Part shown: piece by piece, positions 22,025 through 34,138 of the stretch | How positions within the stretch are numbered: the stretch's first letter is position 1 | Layout: the number at the start of each line of letters is the position of its first letter | Assembly (NCBI GenBank): GCA_963971425.1 | Contig: OZ020521.1 | Coordinates: 6,961,519-7,025,518 of the forward strand | DNA length: 64,000 bases | Origin: Bryoerythrophyllum caledonicum | Lineage: Eukaryota; Streptophyta; Bryopsida; Pottiales; Pottiaceae | Reading direction: 5' to 3' | Position numbers and translations under genes: made by a program | Notes under the pieces: generated by a model | The model's input: only the letters and a program-made list of their open reading frames with translations | What the model was told of the DNA's origin: nothing | Databases searched by the model: none

Positions 22025-22979
22025 ATGGCGTTGTCGTTTAGCTTCTGCGCGTCCGTCTCCCACGACGTGCTCGCTTTCGCTACTCGCTCTTCCTCGCATT
22101 TGCAGGTAATATTTCGTTGTATGTGCAGGTGTTTTGTGGAGGCCTTTGCCTCTGGAGCTGACTTCTGTTTTTGGGGTTGTAGAGTAAGGCTTTGCCTCGG
22201 ATTTCATGTAAAGCGGAGGACACAATCGGGAGCAAACGGAGAGGGCGACGTGGGGTATATGAATTTTCTCCTTTCTTTGCCATTCACACTTTGAGAAATT
22301 CCCTTGAATTTGTGAGCAGCTCAAGTTAGGGTTTGTGAATGGCACAAAATTTTCGGTTAGCAGCAGCTAGATAACCTGTTATTCTGTTTACAAATACCAT
22401 ACCTGACACCAAATGTTTTCGTCACATCCATGACCTAATCTGCTCATTTAAGAGGTTTCTTATACTTGTGTTGCCAAGAGCACGTTCTAGGATTTTTGAG
22501 TTGAACTTGACTGTTTTAGGGTCCACAAGATGTCATGAAGGTCTCGTGAGGCTTTGAGGCTGTTCACTCCTTAGATAGGATGTGTGACTGGAGACATAGT
22601 TCATAAGACGTCATGAGAGGGTTTGAAGGCTATCACACTCATCAGATTGGATGTGTGGCATGACGTTCAGGGAAGGAAGGACCCGCTGATGGAGCAGAAG
22701 GAGACGTTCTGGCCGTACCTGGAGACGCAGGAGCGCATGATCGTAGACCTGAACAAGCAGGTGCTGGTGGACACGGAGAATCTGCTCCACCGCGCGAACA
22801 ACAAGTTTGGGCTGGTGCTGGAGATCGCGGAGGAGGCCAACGAGTACCTGCGCAATAACAAGGACGAGGCGCTCACCAAGAAGCCCGTCCTCAAGGTCAT
22901 CAGCGACAGGATCAACGAGGGCGCCGGCGAGAACATCCGCGACGCGTATTGCGAGGAGACTCTGGATCCTCAGGAATAA
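22025..22979 (+). CDS. Small, probably plastid-targeted protein of unknown function
   Basis: Three exons, 22025-22105, 22183-22254 and 22671-22979, join in phase to 153 aa. The first ~50 residues are Ser/Ala/Arg-rich with few acidic residues, as in chloroplast transit peptides. The last exon encodes a 102-residue, mostly helical, charged domain: GRKDPLMEQKETFWPYLETQ, ERMIVDLNKQ, DTENLLHRANNKFGLVLEIA, EEANEYLRNNKDEA and KVISDRINEGAGENIRDAYC. I have the impression that similar chloroplast proteins of unknown role exist in land plants but cannot name one reliably. The exon 3 codons are strongly GC-ending, unlike flanking DNA, which supports real coding. Intron 2 (22255-22670) contains a ~100-base internal duplication ending at the acceptor. 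The 3' end of the CDS is duplicated downstream. Confidence 0.75.
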
Positions 22980-23096
22980 AAGGTCGCTGTGTATATCCCT
23001 CCCTCTCTAGTTAGCTGCTGTAGGTTTACATGACGTGTTGTAATTTGGTGAATTGAGATGCTTTTGCTGTCACAGACGTGAATAAGGTCATCGTTT

Positions 23097-23345
23097 TCAT
23101 GTGTGTTGCTTTACTGTTTCCATGTGTGTTGCTTTACTGTTTCCATGTATGTTGCTTGCTTACGTTGTTTAGAACATCAGAGATGCATATTGTGAGTAGA
23201 CAATGAAAGGTCGGCGTGTATATCCCTCTCTCTTGTTGTGTAGGGAGGTATATTCTAGTTACATGATGTGCATGATGTGTTGTAATTTGTTAATGTGAGA
23301 TGCTTTCACTGTGGATAAGGTCACTGTATTCATGTATGTTGCTTG
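23097..23345. repeat. Downstream duplication of the 3' end of the 22025 gene
   Basis: GAACATCAGAGATGCATATT and GTGAGTAGACAATGAAAGGT (23171-23212) repeats the coding end around 22931-22983 (GAACATCCGCGACGCGTATT, GCGAGGAGAC … AAAGGT). The UTR bases after it also match (GTGTATATCCCTC, GTGTTGTAATTTG, GAGATGCTTT). Between the two copies the 22-base word ATGTGTGTTGCTTTACTGTTTCC-like unit is repeated about three times at 23098-23160. Confidence 0.65.
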
Positions 23346-23794
23346 CTTGCTTTGTCTTGCGTATTGCGGCCATAATTTTAGCCACATGTTTAGTACTAAG
23401 TTAGTCTGGCTTCACATGCGTTCTAGCTTTTTGTATCCAATTAGTGTAACTCTACAAAGATGAGATCCTCCTCTTAGCATTGTTGATGTGATAACCATGA
23501 AAGGATAAGCAACCCTCTGATTACATCAAGTTGATCATTTCAGTTGATATACCCACATTGTTTGAGCAATTATGCTATGATTTGTACTATTTGAAAACTC
23601 AAGTTAAAACATGGCCATGTAAGTACTAAATCAATTAGAAGCCCATATCAATTTGGATTATATATACATCTGAGTTGAGCTCTCTGAACTGAGCATCACA
23701 TTGGTAGATAATCTAAACTATTTAGAATGAATAGTGAGCACCATTGCCTACTATTGATAAGCATTAGTAATGCATATATTTCAATTGGTAAAGA
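23346..23794. other. Intergenic, nothing recognised
   Basis: About 450 AT-rich bases between the duplicated 3' end and the next nested elements. No open frames of note. Confidence 0.4.
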
Positions 23795-25069
23795 ATGAAA
23801 TGTCCCAAAATGGAATTCATTAGGTTCCTATAGTGTCAACTTATAACATCCTTCTTTTGAAATTTTTATTGTAGATGGGCATTACCAAACCTTTGTGAGA
23901 ATACAATGTTTTTTTTAAATCTGACATTTAATGAAAAGGTTGCAGGGTTTTGAATTTCAAACGGGGAGATTGCGTAGGGCAAGTAGGATTCTATTGATCT
24001 AAGGTAGAGGCACCCAATTCCGACCGGCCACCCAATTCCAATCAGTAGAGTATGCATGGCATGGTGCATGAAAATGGCAAATGCTTGAAATGGTGCATGA
24101 AGTGACCCAAAATCGATTACTCAAAATCTGAAAACACCATTCATTTTTGGCATTGGGTCATGAAGTGTGCAATTTTGGGTTGCTCCACCTCAATTGAACT
24201 CTCATTGGTGGCATTGCCTTGAAAGTCGAACAAGGCCGATTGGTATTGGGTACCGTCCATGAGTTGGTTATCCATGGCATATCTTCTCCCTTTTACTCAC
24301 TCTCACTTATTGGCATTGGGTGAAGGAGGGCACCAAACCTCACCTACTCTAGAGTTTGATTATGGGCTCTGGTGGTTTATGGGCTTTTAAATTCTACATC
24401 AATTCCAAATCTTTGTGATTAAATTTGAAAAAATATTTGTTGAGTTTTGTTCCTAACTCCGCATCTTTCTACGTAAATGTTTTTGGCATACAATGTCATT
24501 TGAGGCCCGAACTGGCTTAAGTGATCGGAATTGGGTGCCTCTATCTTAAATAGTACTCTTGTTGAACTTAAATAGTACCAGTGAAGAGGGTTGAATATTG
24601 CACTTTTTTGAGGCGGGTAGCACTTTAGGAAAGTTCTTTGTATTATCACTTTCCTATGTGTATAGCTACTTTTTGTACCTCTAGTCATTGTAAGTCTTTC
24701 TCATATCTTAACACCTCCATTACTTGTGATTTTTGGCGTGCAATGTCATAACACAAGGTAGAACATAGATTTGTAAAACTTATGCAATGTGGAGTGGAAA
24801 AATATGCCATTATCTTGAGTCAAAGTACGGTGATACTCTCTACACAAGGAAGAATAAAGTCATATTGCACTCTTCAAATGCATGTATCTTACAACCTGTA
24901 CAATCAAAGGTTACAAAATTTTGTGAGTTTTTTTTTGTAGTAGTTAACCTGAAGATCTATAGTTGAAAATAGTAAAATTTTGTTTCAATTAGTCTTGCAA
25001 AGTCTCATCTTAGAGAGGTATTTTTGGGATGGTTTTGGTGAAACATAGTCACCATCCTTTAGGGGTTAA
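23795..25069. mobile_element. Older copy of the TTAA-CCCC element, with a nested insertion
   Basis: The right end CCTTTAGGGGTTAA at 25056-25069 and interior words (GAAATTTTTATTGTAGATGG, GACATTTAATGAAAAGG) match the 12041-12621 element. The left end has decayed and its start is approximate. A TA-flanked inverted-repeat element (24000-24548) has inserted into it. Confidence 0.5.
24000..24548. mobile_element. TA-bounded MITE (mariner/Stowaway-like), 549 bp
   Basis: A 24-base inverted repeat at 24000-24023 and 24525-24548 matches at 23 of 24 positions. It begins TAAGGTAGAGGCACCCAAT and its partner ends ATTGGGTGCCTCTATCTTA. TA at both extreme ends is compatible with a TA target duplication. There is no coding capacity. 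A second internal CACCCAATTCC word follows the left end. It is nested in the TTAA element, so it is the younger of the two. Confidence 0.8.
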
Positions 25070-26600
25070 TATTTTTTTTAAAGAAATGAACTTATTACCT
25101 AATTCTGGAAAGAGGTAAAAGCATATGAACCAATATTGATTATAACATTTTACAAGAAGTTCGGTGAGAGATATCTTTTTGCAAGAAAAAATCATTTTCT
25201 CAGATAATGAATTCTATTATTATTTGAAAAGTGAGATAAAGATACTAAGAATCTTGATGTCTTTTTCATTCTAATTCATTGGTATGAGCCTTCTACAACT
25301 CTAAATATGTAAGAATCAATTTTAAAAAAAGGCAACCTAAGTTTGTTGTACAATACGACCTCTCCTTCTTCCTTCCTCTAAAGCATTGAATAAATACCAA
25401 AAGTTGATTCAAAACCTCACCAAGAAAGACCTCTAAGTTGAAGGTCAATATCAATTTCATAAGCTTGAAATTTTTATGATTTCAATATTGAATATACATT
25501 GTTAGTTATATCATTTCATATTGTTTCACTATGTTTTTGGACCAAAAAGTGCTCGATGAGTCCGGTTTTTGGGGAGCCACCGTTGATTGAACGGTTGGAT
25601 TGATTTGCACAAGTCGGAGCAGCCATGCGCTTTGCTTTCCTCCATCTAACCCAGAGGCGGTGGTAGGATCGTATTTTTGTGTTTTTTCTCTTGTAACTCT
25701 TCTACAATAGCCTAGTCTATCGTCTCTCACTTCTCTAAACGCATTTTGAGCTCCTCAATAGCTTTCCAAAGGATCATTTCAATCTCAAATCCATGTAGGC
25801 ATCAACAAACTAAGGTGATTTCCATGCAGTGGAGTCATAGGTTTTTGTGCTGAAATGTAACCATTGTGTAAATGATGTTTTCCCTAATCTACCACACTCA
25901 TAGATTGTCTCTGACTCTTGTGGTCCAAGTAGGCGCTAAAGGGATAATGAGCCACAATATTTCTATGAAAAAAGGCAACAGTGAAATGTACCCTCCGTGT
26001 AAACGTTGTTCACTTTTTTGCAACTGGTCTATTACATTAGTAGATTTTCCAGGGCCCCGTGCGAGGCCCCAAATTTGTGTAAAAACTTGTCTAAGGTATA
26101 CCCGGCAATGACCAACATTCTTAAGACCAACATTCTATATTTGGTCTCAATCCCACCCCACATCCACCTCATTACCACCCAATCACTCTTTGTTAGCTCC
26201 AAATTAAGGCTTACAATTGGTCAAGACCCCTAACTTTTGGCCGGTGCTCATGGTGGCAGAATAAGCCTAAAGCCACATCACACTTTTTATTCACAAATTC
26301 ATAACTAATTCAATTTTCATCGGAAAAATATAAAATCACTTGGCTTCAGATTGTAATTGTATCGTCTATCATTGGAAAATAAACGTACAATTATTTTGGC
26401 TCTCCATACACGCACATTGCTTAATCTGGCGGTCATAGGCTGGTATACCTCATACCAGACTCGGATCCCACCAATGCGACGCAGGAGAAGCAGCAGCAAA
26501 AGCGCCCGGTACGTGGGAAGACTGCATGCGCAGAGCGGCTCGCGCGCGCCACTTGGGTCGCTGCGCGCTCCGCCACCTCCACCTGCACGCCCCGCTCCGC
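25070..26600. other. Intergenic with fragments of dispersed repeats
   Basis: 25535-25640 resembles, in opposite orientation, 49225-49345 (ACCAAAAAGTG, GATTGATTTGCA). 25740-25930 is a decayed relative of the 30278-30537 element (GTGCTGAAATGTAACCATTG, CACACTCATAGAT). No gene is supported. Confidence 0.4.
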
Positions 26601-26641
26601 TATCTGCACAGCATTGGCCGATCAAATCCCGCGCGCGGCCC

Positions 26642-26649
26642 TTATATTT
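26642..26649 (+). promoter_or_regulatory. Possible TATA box for the 26744 gene
   Basis: TTATATTT lies about 95-100 bases upstream of the ATG, in an otherwise GC-rich stretch. Its position suits a short 5' leader. This is based on sequence and spacing only. Confidence 0.35.
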
Positions 26650-26743
26650 CCCAATTCCCTCCGCACCAGCCATCGAACGCAGTCGCATTCTGCACCAGCT
26701 AGCAGCGCATCCCATTTCCTACCTGCAGCGCGTACCACCAGTC

Positions 26744-27646
26744 ATGGCTATGGCGACGGGAGTCATCACAGAGCTCGCCTCGGCGGCGGCATTCGTCAAG
26801 GCCCCGTCGACGATGAAGGTCCAGGCTGCTGCTCCCGCTGGAGTCGCGTGCAGGAGATTCTTTGCTGTCAATGCAGCTCAGCGACAAACGGTCAGTGGTC
26901 GATCGCATTACGAGTGCTGGTTCTTTAGCTGGGGCTGGTCGCATGGATTAACATTGTGTGATTGGCAGGTTGAGGAGGAGAGTAGTGGCAAGCGTACTAG
27001 CTCCCTGATGAGCACGGCTCTGGCGTTGGCGGGGGCGGCCATGCTGGTGGCCGGGAGCGCCGACGCGGCCATTCAGAAGGTGGAAGGCACGGAGCGCGAC
27101 GAGCAGGACGCGGTCACGACGGGAATCAGGGAGCCCTCGCGCTTCAGCGCCGCCAAGAGCAACATGATCCAGGAGGCCGCCAAGATCAACACCCAGGTGA
27201 CAATTCCCTACTCAACTCTCTCGCACTGTAAACCTTTCCAGCCTCGTGATACAATCATGTCATGAAGCCCCAAATTCGCTTTCGGTGAGCGATATCGGGT
27301 GAAGTAAGAAAGCTCGCTGCCTGTGGATGATATCGAACATGACTGCGAGTGAAGATTGTAAACCATGGTCATGTGTGTCGGTAGTGATCGTGTGGAAAAT
27401 GTGGTACAGGCGTCAGGGGGGCTGATTCTGGGGGCGCCCAAGCTGGACGAGCCGGCGGGAGCGTACCGGTCGCCGCAGAGCTCGACGTACGGCGTGGACG
27501 AGGCCGGCGGCAAGCGCTCCACTCCCGCGGGCATTCTGCAGGGCACCTCCGAGGGCAAGTCAGGCGGCGGAGACGCCGCAGGCACCGGCGGCACCGGAGG
27601 CTCCTCTGATGCAGTCATCGGCGGAGACGCCACGGAGAGCAAGTAA
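26744..27646 (+). CDS. Putative thylakoid-lumen protein, unknown function
   Basis: Three exons, 26744-26890, 26969-27196 and 27410-27646, join in phase to 203 aa. Residues 1-60 resemble a chloroplast transit peptide (Ala/Val/Ser/Arg-rich, no acidic residues until TELAS…). Residues 64-82 form a hydrophobic segment ALALAGAAMLVAGSADA-A ending in a signal-peptidase-like site, together a bipartite lumen-targeting signal. No twin arginine precedes it, so Sec-type transport is more likely than Tat. The ~120-residue mature part starts AIQKVEGTERDEQDA. It has PSRFSAAKSNMIQEAAKINT, then GGLILGAPKLDEPAGAYRSP, and ends in a Gly-rich tail. I do not recognise the family. GC-ending codons and clean splice phases support a real gene. 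The start could also be the second Met (26750). Confidence 0.7.
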
Positions 27647-28331
27647 GCTTGTGTTAGAACTGTAAAGTAGACTTGTCCGATTCGAGCCCAAGCTTGTTTG
27701 GTTTGTACATTTTGTAAGCTTGATCATCATATCTTTAGAGGCTTGAGCGTTCACCGTGGGTTGTGCGAATGTGCCGTCCCTTGTGAACATCACTGTATCG
27801 TTGAAGATTTTCATTTGAAGAGTAAGTTTTGGGAGCTATTTCTGCACTCGGAGTTTCCATGTGGTATGTGAAATCCAGTTGCAAGGTGCTGTTGTTTGAG
27901 ATTCCTTGTTTGCTAACAAGACGGATTGTGACGAGAAGGGATGCTTTTTATACCTAAAATACCTGCTGCAATGTGATGAGAAGGGATGCTTTTTATTTAG
28001 CTGTTTTTTGGATGTTAAATACTATTGGATGGGTTACTTTTTATTGGCATTGGAAACATGTCGAGTAGGAGTTCATGGATATATTTTGCAGTTTTTGAAA
28101 GAATTTCTCAGCATCTTGTTGCAACTCACTTCAGTATATTGTGTATGTATGGACATCATTCACGGTTTCCTGTTATCTTAGCCATCTACTTTTAATATAT
28201 GGATCCTAAGTTGTATTTTTCTTGTAATATGTATTGACCACAACATCGTTAATTATATTTTGTGAGTCCACTACTCACAGAAATGAACGTAATATGAACC
28301 CCTGAACTTGGTCTACAATATTGTTATAATT
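27647..28331. other. 3' UTR and intergenic
   Basis: Follows the lumen-protein gene. A ~30-base direct repeat (TGTGACGAGAAGGGATGCTT and TGTGATGAGAAGGGATGCTT) occurs at 27927 and 27972. Nothing else is recognised. Confidence 0.4.
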
Positions 28332-28400
28332 TTAACCCTTACACGTCAGAAAGTGCCACTGCTGGCCATAGTATTCTACATGTAAAATGCGTGCCTGCAC
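28332..28400. repeat. Single end of a TTAA-CCC element
   Basis: TTAACCCTTACACGTCAG at 28332 followed by GTGCCACTGCTGGCCA matches the end at 2948. No partner end was found nearby. Confidence 0.4.
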
Positions 28401-29130
28401 AATATAAAATTCCTGACTCATGTTAAAGCTCTCTTCCTCCCTACGATAATGCCTACCTTCGAACAGCAAGCAATAGTCTGGCGTTCTGCTCCATCAATTG
28501 ATTTCAGACTTAGGATGAACCAATACTTCATTCACCCCCAATCTTTTTCCTCTTTCTAAATCAATTTATATAAACGGAAAAAGCAGGCAAACTCTTCATA
28601 ACTTTGCACTTGAAGTTACAAATATACTCGAATTCCTCCATAAAAGACAGAAATAACAATGAAAACAAGGTACGTGTTACACTTGTAGTGTGACGGACGA
28701 CGGTGGAATTTGTCCCATACCGATTGGAGATGATGGGATGGATCTGTGGTATAAGAGGAGAAGTTCGGGCCAGTAGTGATCATCTTTGCGCTTGGGGCAA
28801 TGACGCAGTTAGTGAGGTTACACCGAGACGCGTCAATTGCTGGTTGAAAACTATTTCCAACCCCCCTGCGGTGCTCGCAAGAGCGCCCCAGAATTTCTGA
28901 AAGGTTGGCCCTAGGCTCCAACCTCCAACCCTAAAATTAAATTGCACTATTGACTATACACCCAACCTCATACTAGAAATTGATGGGGAAGGGCCCATTC
29001 TCAATGTGGATTGATATCCATGGTCCCAGCCAACGTATGGGTTGATGCCCGGGGCCTCCACCGTGATGTGGGTCGACCCCCATCTTGCATGTTAAACTTG
29101 AAATCTATGAACCCTACATCTAAACCGTAC
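28401..29130. other. Intergenic, nothing recognised
   Basis: Only short chance frames on both strands. No inverted ends or tandem repeats were noticed. Confidence 0.35.
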
Positions 29131-29320
29131 ACGAGGGTCGGATTTGATGGTTTATTTCTAAAAATAAAAGTTCTGCAAATTTCTGAAATAGGATATTCTT
29201 CAAAATCTACTCTTTCACGGTGTTTAAAATTGAGGTTTTTTTAAGAAGTTTTTTCTAAAATTTTGGAAGCTATTTTTAGAAATATATAAAGCTGAATCCG
29301 ATCCTTGGATACTGTATAAT
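29131..29320. repeat. Dispersed repeat shared with 49480-49690
   Basis: GTCGGATTTGATGG, ATAGGATATTCTTCAAA, GGAAGCTATTTTTAGAAATA and CTGAATCCGATCCTTGG occur in the same order as GTCGGATTTGGCC, ATAGAATATTCTTCAAA, GGCAGCTATTTTTAGAAATA and CCGCATTTAGCCCCTTGG at 49485-49670. Non-coding; the class is unknown. Confidence 0.55.
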
Positions 29321-30277
29321 TTTGATATTGAACTTGCATTGAAAAATAAGTTATGGTACTCCATATTGTTTTGATATGATGGACTCTAGAAGATACTGTC
29401 AAGATGACAATTCATTATGTTGTTTAGAGTCATGCCTTCCTTATGCACATTTGCATAAATTTGTTAACTTAACTTGAATCCAAATATGTTACATCTTTGA
29501 AGGCTCTAAACCATCAACTCTCTGTCTACTACTAATGAAGAAACTTTTCTAAGCCTCTACATAGCTTGAGAACTTGCAAACAAAACATTCTTTTATTTGA
29601 TGTGCTTGTTTGGCACTACTCCATTGTAGTGAGTGTCTCTAATTCCATGTCAATTCTTGAATCACTTATCCGATGCTACAATCAAAGAATGCTAGAGTCT
29701 CGACTATTCATTCACCATACCTCAAAACCTCCAAATTGTTTATTGTACTTCAAGTTGTGATAAAGTCATTAATACTAATCTCTTTTCAATCTCACGTAAT
29801 TTTTTTGGTACAACATGTAGACACCTCTCAAAGCATGAAACTCTCCCACAATGCAAGAAGCCAAATACTAGCAAGGCTAGCGCTTGCCCACCATATTCTA
29901 CATGATCGTACATAAGTTTTATGTGCAAGATATTGAGGGTAAAGAATTTGATATGTGCATGCTTGAAGTGCACACCTTTTAGAATGAGTGGTTATAGGTG
30001 GCAACTACGTAGACACCTATGGGTGCACTATATAGTCAAATACCCGGTTGAAATAGGTTCAATTTGCAATAAGTTTGAAGATGGCTTGAAGATTTCAGTT
30101 TGAGTTTGAGAGCAGAGTTTTCCTAAAAGTGAAATTGGATCACCCCCTACTTTATGATCTTATGTTCGTACAAGGACTACATAAATAAGGCAACTTGGCT
30201 TGGGAAAAGGTCCTAGGAACTATTGATCAACTCTCTGAGAACTCATGATACTATCCATTGGGTAGGACCCAAGAGCA
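29321..30277. other. Intergenic, nothing recognised
   Basis: About 950 AT-rich bases with no supported feature. Confidence 0.35.
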
Positions 30278-30537
30278 TTAACCCTTTAAGGCTCAACGAC
30301 CATATATGGGTCGTTCAGGCACAAGAACCTTTCCAATGAAAAAATAGACCATGACTAAGAGGTGGAGGAAGATGAGCATCTATTGAGACCATCACCATGA
30401 CATCAATGATTTCTTTGAAGTGAGCTCGTAGATTTTAGTGCTGAAATGTGCCCATTGCATAGATGTCATTCTGCATGATCTAGAACACTCGTAGATCCTC
30501 ACAGGCCAAAAAAGCTCCTGGGCCTTAAAGGCTTTAA
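30278..30537. mobile_element. TTAA-bounded miniature element, 260 bp
   Basis: TTAACCCTTTAAGGCTCAAC at 30278, and at the right GGCCTTAAAGGCTTTAA ending 30537. Read in reverse it matches the 35541-35850 element along most of its length (GCCCATCTTCCTCCACCTC, AGTCATGGTC, GTTCTAGATC). The right boundary is less certain because TTAA-like words occur twice. Confidence 0.55.
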
Positions 30538-30748
30538 ATTGCCATGCATTTCATTGGTGGAGGAAAAGAGAGCATGAAATACCTCATGCTCCATTAAAAT
30601 CTCACCCTGCCTCTTTCATTTCTTTCCACTTGAAGGGGTTTTCAGGCAAACTCTAGACTTAGTGTTTTGTTGAGAAACCCTAATTAGGGTTTCTGCTCAG
30701 ATGATGGTAGGAGCAAGCTGAGGGTGTTGCGGAGGAGGTCTTGGAGGG

Positions 30749-33700
30749 ATGGCGGGGAGGTGGTCGGCCCGGATGAGGCAGGCACTCATGCTTCTCGCCA
30801 ACTGCCCAAATGTAAGTCTTTCGTTTAGGGTTTTGGAAAGATGGTTCTGAGTTTTTAGCAGATATGAAGGTTTCCTGATTTCTTAGGGCTGAGGGTGATG
30901 CTCATGGTTCCGTGGGAGATTCTTCAATTTTGGGGCTTGCGGAATTTGAAAGACATACATGTTGAAGAGGTAATGCAAAAATGGCAATCACTTTTGATTT
31001 GATGTGAAGTCTTGGTTCACATCAGAAGATTGATTTGGTTCTCTTGACGTTGATAAAATTTGGCTGTTGCCCCCAAGTGATCGGAGACAGTAGTGCAGGT
31101 TCAGTGATGTTACTGGAAGCACTGCATATGTTACTGAGCTTTTTTGTAACGATGATGTTTCGTGGTCTTGGTTTCAGGGGATTCTTTCGAAGCAATCTAA
31201 AGTTTCAGGAGCTTTGGGACCAGGTTCCAGATGCGGAGCAGATTCCTCGGATGAGTTTGGGCTGAAGTCTGTCGCGGTGGCAGGCTTGGTGTTCTGCACA
31301 AACTTTGGAGCTCTTAGCACAGAGCAGTCCAACGGTAGCTCTCCATTGATAATTTCAGAAGTGAATTGTTTTTAGAGATGCAGATGCAACAGTTTGCGTA
31401 GCTGAAAGCTGAGATAATGTCATGATATAGGTGAACTGTGGGACCTTGATCATCAGGGAGGAATGATGCTGCAACACCGCCATATGAGGAGGTAGCTGCC
31501 GGTGATGAAGGTCCGAGAGCCCCCCTTTCTGGTGACCATGGTACGAGAACTAAGGCTTTCAAGATGCGAGTGCCATTTCCTTTCAGAATGTATATTATTC
31601 TCGAGACGAATTGTGTCTTTTTTCTCACTTCATCAGCTTGTTTGGCAGGCTGTAGCATGGAGAATTGGATATCGATCGTGAGGTCTTCCAATGCATTCCC
31701 ACCTTCAGCAGGAGCCAGAGCCGCTGAAATTCCATCTGCACCTTCCAATCCAGGCGGTTGCTTGAGTCGATTTGCTATTGCCGACGCTGCAGCAAGGGCT
31801 GCACCTGCAGTTGTTAACGTCAGAGTTTCGATTGGTGCGTTTTTTAATCGATTTGTTTATTGATTTCTCAGATAAACCGTAATATACGGTGGAGTTACAT
31901 TGGACATGCAGGCAGGAGGAATGCAATTTTCGGTGAAACAGCGGGATCCGGATTCATCATTCAGTCGGATGGTACTATTTTGACGAACGCGCACGTCGTG
32001 GCTAATGAACGTCGTAGTCTCTACAAAGGCTCGGTGAGCATGTACGACTTGAACTTGTTGATAGTCAGCCTCTAATCTTGTGACTTTTGTAGAGATTTCA
32101 TTCTGCTAAAATGGCTTTCATTTTGGTGCTAGAACTTATGTTTTTGTACTACTCTCTCGTCATTACTTTTGCTTCTGATGCCCTTGTAGTTGGTTGTGAC
32201 TTTGCAAGATGGTCGGAATTTTGAAGGTGAGGTGGTCAGTTATGACTCGTTGTCGGATTTAGCTGTGATCAAAGTGAATGCATCTAGGCCACTACCAGTA
32301 GTGAAGCTTGGCACGAGCAAAGATCTCAGGCCGGGTGAGTGGGTGGTTGCTCTGGGTAGTCCTCTTCATCTACAAAATACAGTTACAGCTGGTATTATCA
32401 GGTAGAGTTGTCCTTCATCTCTTGCTTTTTTGAGGAAAAATTTAGTTTGATGAGATTGTAGAGAAAGATGGTCATTTCAGTAACATAATATTTCTGCTTT
32501 TATTCTCCATCAGCTGGACTTGCAAACATAGAGAATTTGATGAAGTGTCCTATTTCTTATTCTTTAGAAACCCATCAGCATTCTCATGCTTAGGAAATTG
32601 TGCTGAAATTTGGATGACGAGGTGGTTTACATGGTTTGAATAATTGTTATGGTAGAAATTCTTGACGTCGGGTTTGCTAGCATTTAGTAAATGTATTTCA
32701 GAAGAAGTCCTCCTGTTCTGAGTATCTTGTTGCTATATCTTCTGTTGTAGTTGTGTGGACCGGAAAGGCTCAGAAATTGGACTTGAAGGAGTTGGAACTG
32801 GGTATATTCAGACTGATGCTGCAATCAATCAGGTCTACCTACTTTTGTCTTTCCTTTCTTTTGTTTATAAAATCTTTTTTAACATGGCATAAATTACACT
32901 GCTATTTTGATAGGTCATCAATAAAAGTAGCTCTGGGTTTTGTTACCTGGTTCACTTCTAAAATCAACACGAGTGCTGTTGTCTCAGGGTAACTCGGGAG
33001 GGCCATTGCTCAATCTCGATGGTGAAGTGATCGGCATCAACACGATGAAGGCTTTGGCAGCTGATGGTGTCAGTTTTGCTATTCCAATCGATTCAGCAAT
33101 TAAAATAGTGGACCAGCTCAAAAAGCGTAGGTCAGCTTCCATCAATATTCGCCTTAACCCCTACTTTTAGCAAGAAAAACTCAAAAGAATGCCTGTTCTT
33201 GTGCAAAGAGAGGAGAACGATTATTTTTATTTTCAAGATCTTGATCAAGACTAATCAAAGAACATGTCCTTCGAGTTTCATGAAAGTTAACAGCATGGAT
33301 TGGAAGAGTACAATGTATGAAGTGAAGAGAAAGGATTCGTATTCAATGTGTATAAAGTGGATTAATGCAATGGTTAATACTATGAAGTATATTTTTCAGA
33401 AGGGTATGGTAAATTAACTGTTTTTGTCAGTGCAGGCATGTGATAAGACCCTGGCTTGGAATGAAGATGTGGGAGCTGACGGAACCTAGGATTTTGCAAT
33501 TGAAGGAAAGAAGACCTGGCTTTCCTGACGTGATTTCAGGTGTTCTAGTCTCTCATGTAAGTTTTTGTACTTTGTGTCTCTCAAAGCCTACATTAGTCGT
33601 TCTTGGGTCATCATGTTTTTCAATATTGGACTACAATAAAATTGCGTAATTGCATAGGTTTTGTATACTCAAAATTGGAATCTATTGATTTGTAGGTAAT

Positions 33701-34138
33701 CCCTGGATCTCCTGCATTTCGAGCTGGGGTGCATAACGACGACGTTATTGTTGAGTTTGATGGAGTCCCTGTTACTAGTATTAACCAGGTAAACTATCAC
33801 TAATTCTGTACTGATTTTGCGACAACTTATGATTGGGACAAAATGAATAGTGGATGTTTATTGGTTAGTAACACACTTATTGGTTGGGTGTGACACTCAC
33901 CGCACCGAGGAAGGTGAGTGTCACCTTGTTTGCCATGTGTTCTGATAAAGGACATGTTGGTTTGGATATCCTCAACTCCTTCTCTTGAATTTTATGATTC
34001 TGATATAAAAATGTTGTTCAGATCGTTGAGGCTCTGGGAGACAAAGTGGGAACATCATTTAAGATGGTGGTTAAGCGCAAAAACGATGAGCAGGTTGTTC
34101 TACATGTTACAGCAGAGGAAGCCAGCCCAGACATCTGA
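30749..34138 (+). CDS. Deg/HtrA serine protease with PDZ domain (Deg14-like)
   Basis: Eleven exons (30749-30811, 31178-31334, 31457-31540, 31649-31834, 31912-32033, 32190-32401, 32751-32832, 32988-33130, 33436-33556, 33696-33788, 34022-34138) join in phase to 459 aa. It is an ATP-independent endopeptidase of the HtrA family. The closest architecture is plant Deg14, related to mitochondrial HtrA2. Catalytic triad: His191 in TNAHVV, Asp227 in SDLAVIKV and Ser305 in GNSGGPLL. The linker GTGYIQTDAAINQ precedes the Ser. A single PDZ domain occupies about 355-450 (VLVSHVIPGSPAFRAGVHND, DVIVEFDGVPV). Residues 1-160 are a poorly conserved leader with a hydrophobic SVAVAGLVFCTNFG stretch, suggesting organelle import; mitochondrial location is inferred from the family. 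Start ATG 30749 and exon 3 are the least certain parts. The gene is convergent with the Elf1-like gene. Confidence 0.92.

Noticed and set aside
26317..26715. 132-codon minus-strand frame
   Set aside because: It overlaps the GC-rich promoter and start of the lumen-protein gene in antisense and shows no domain.
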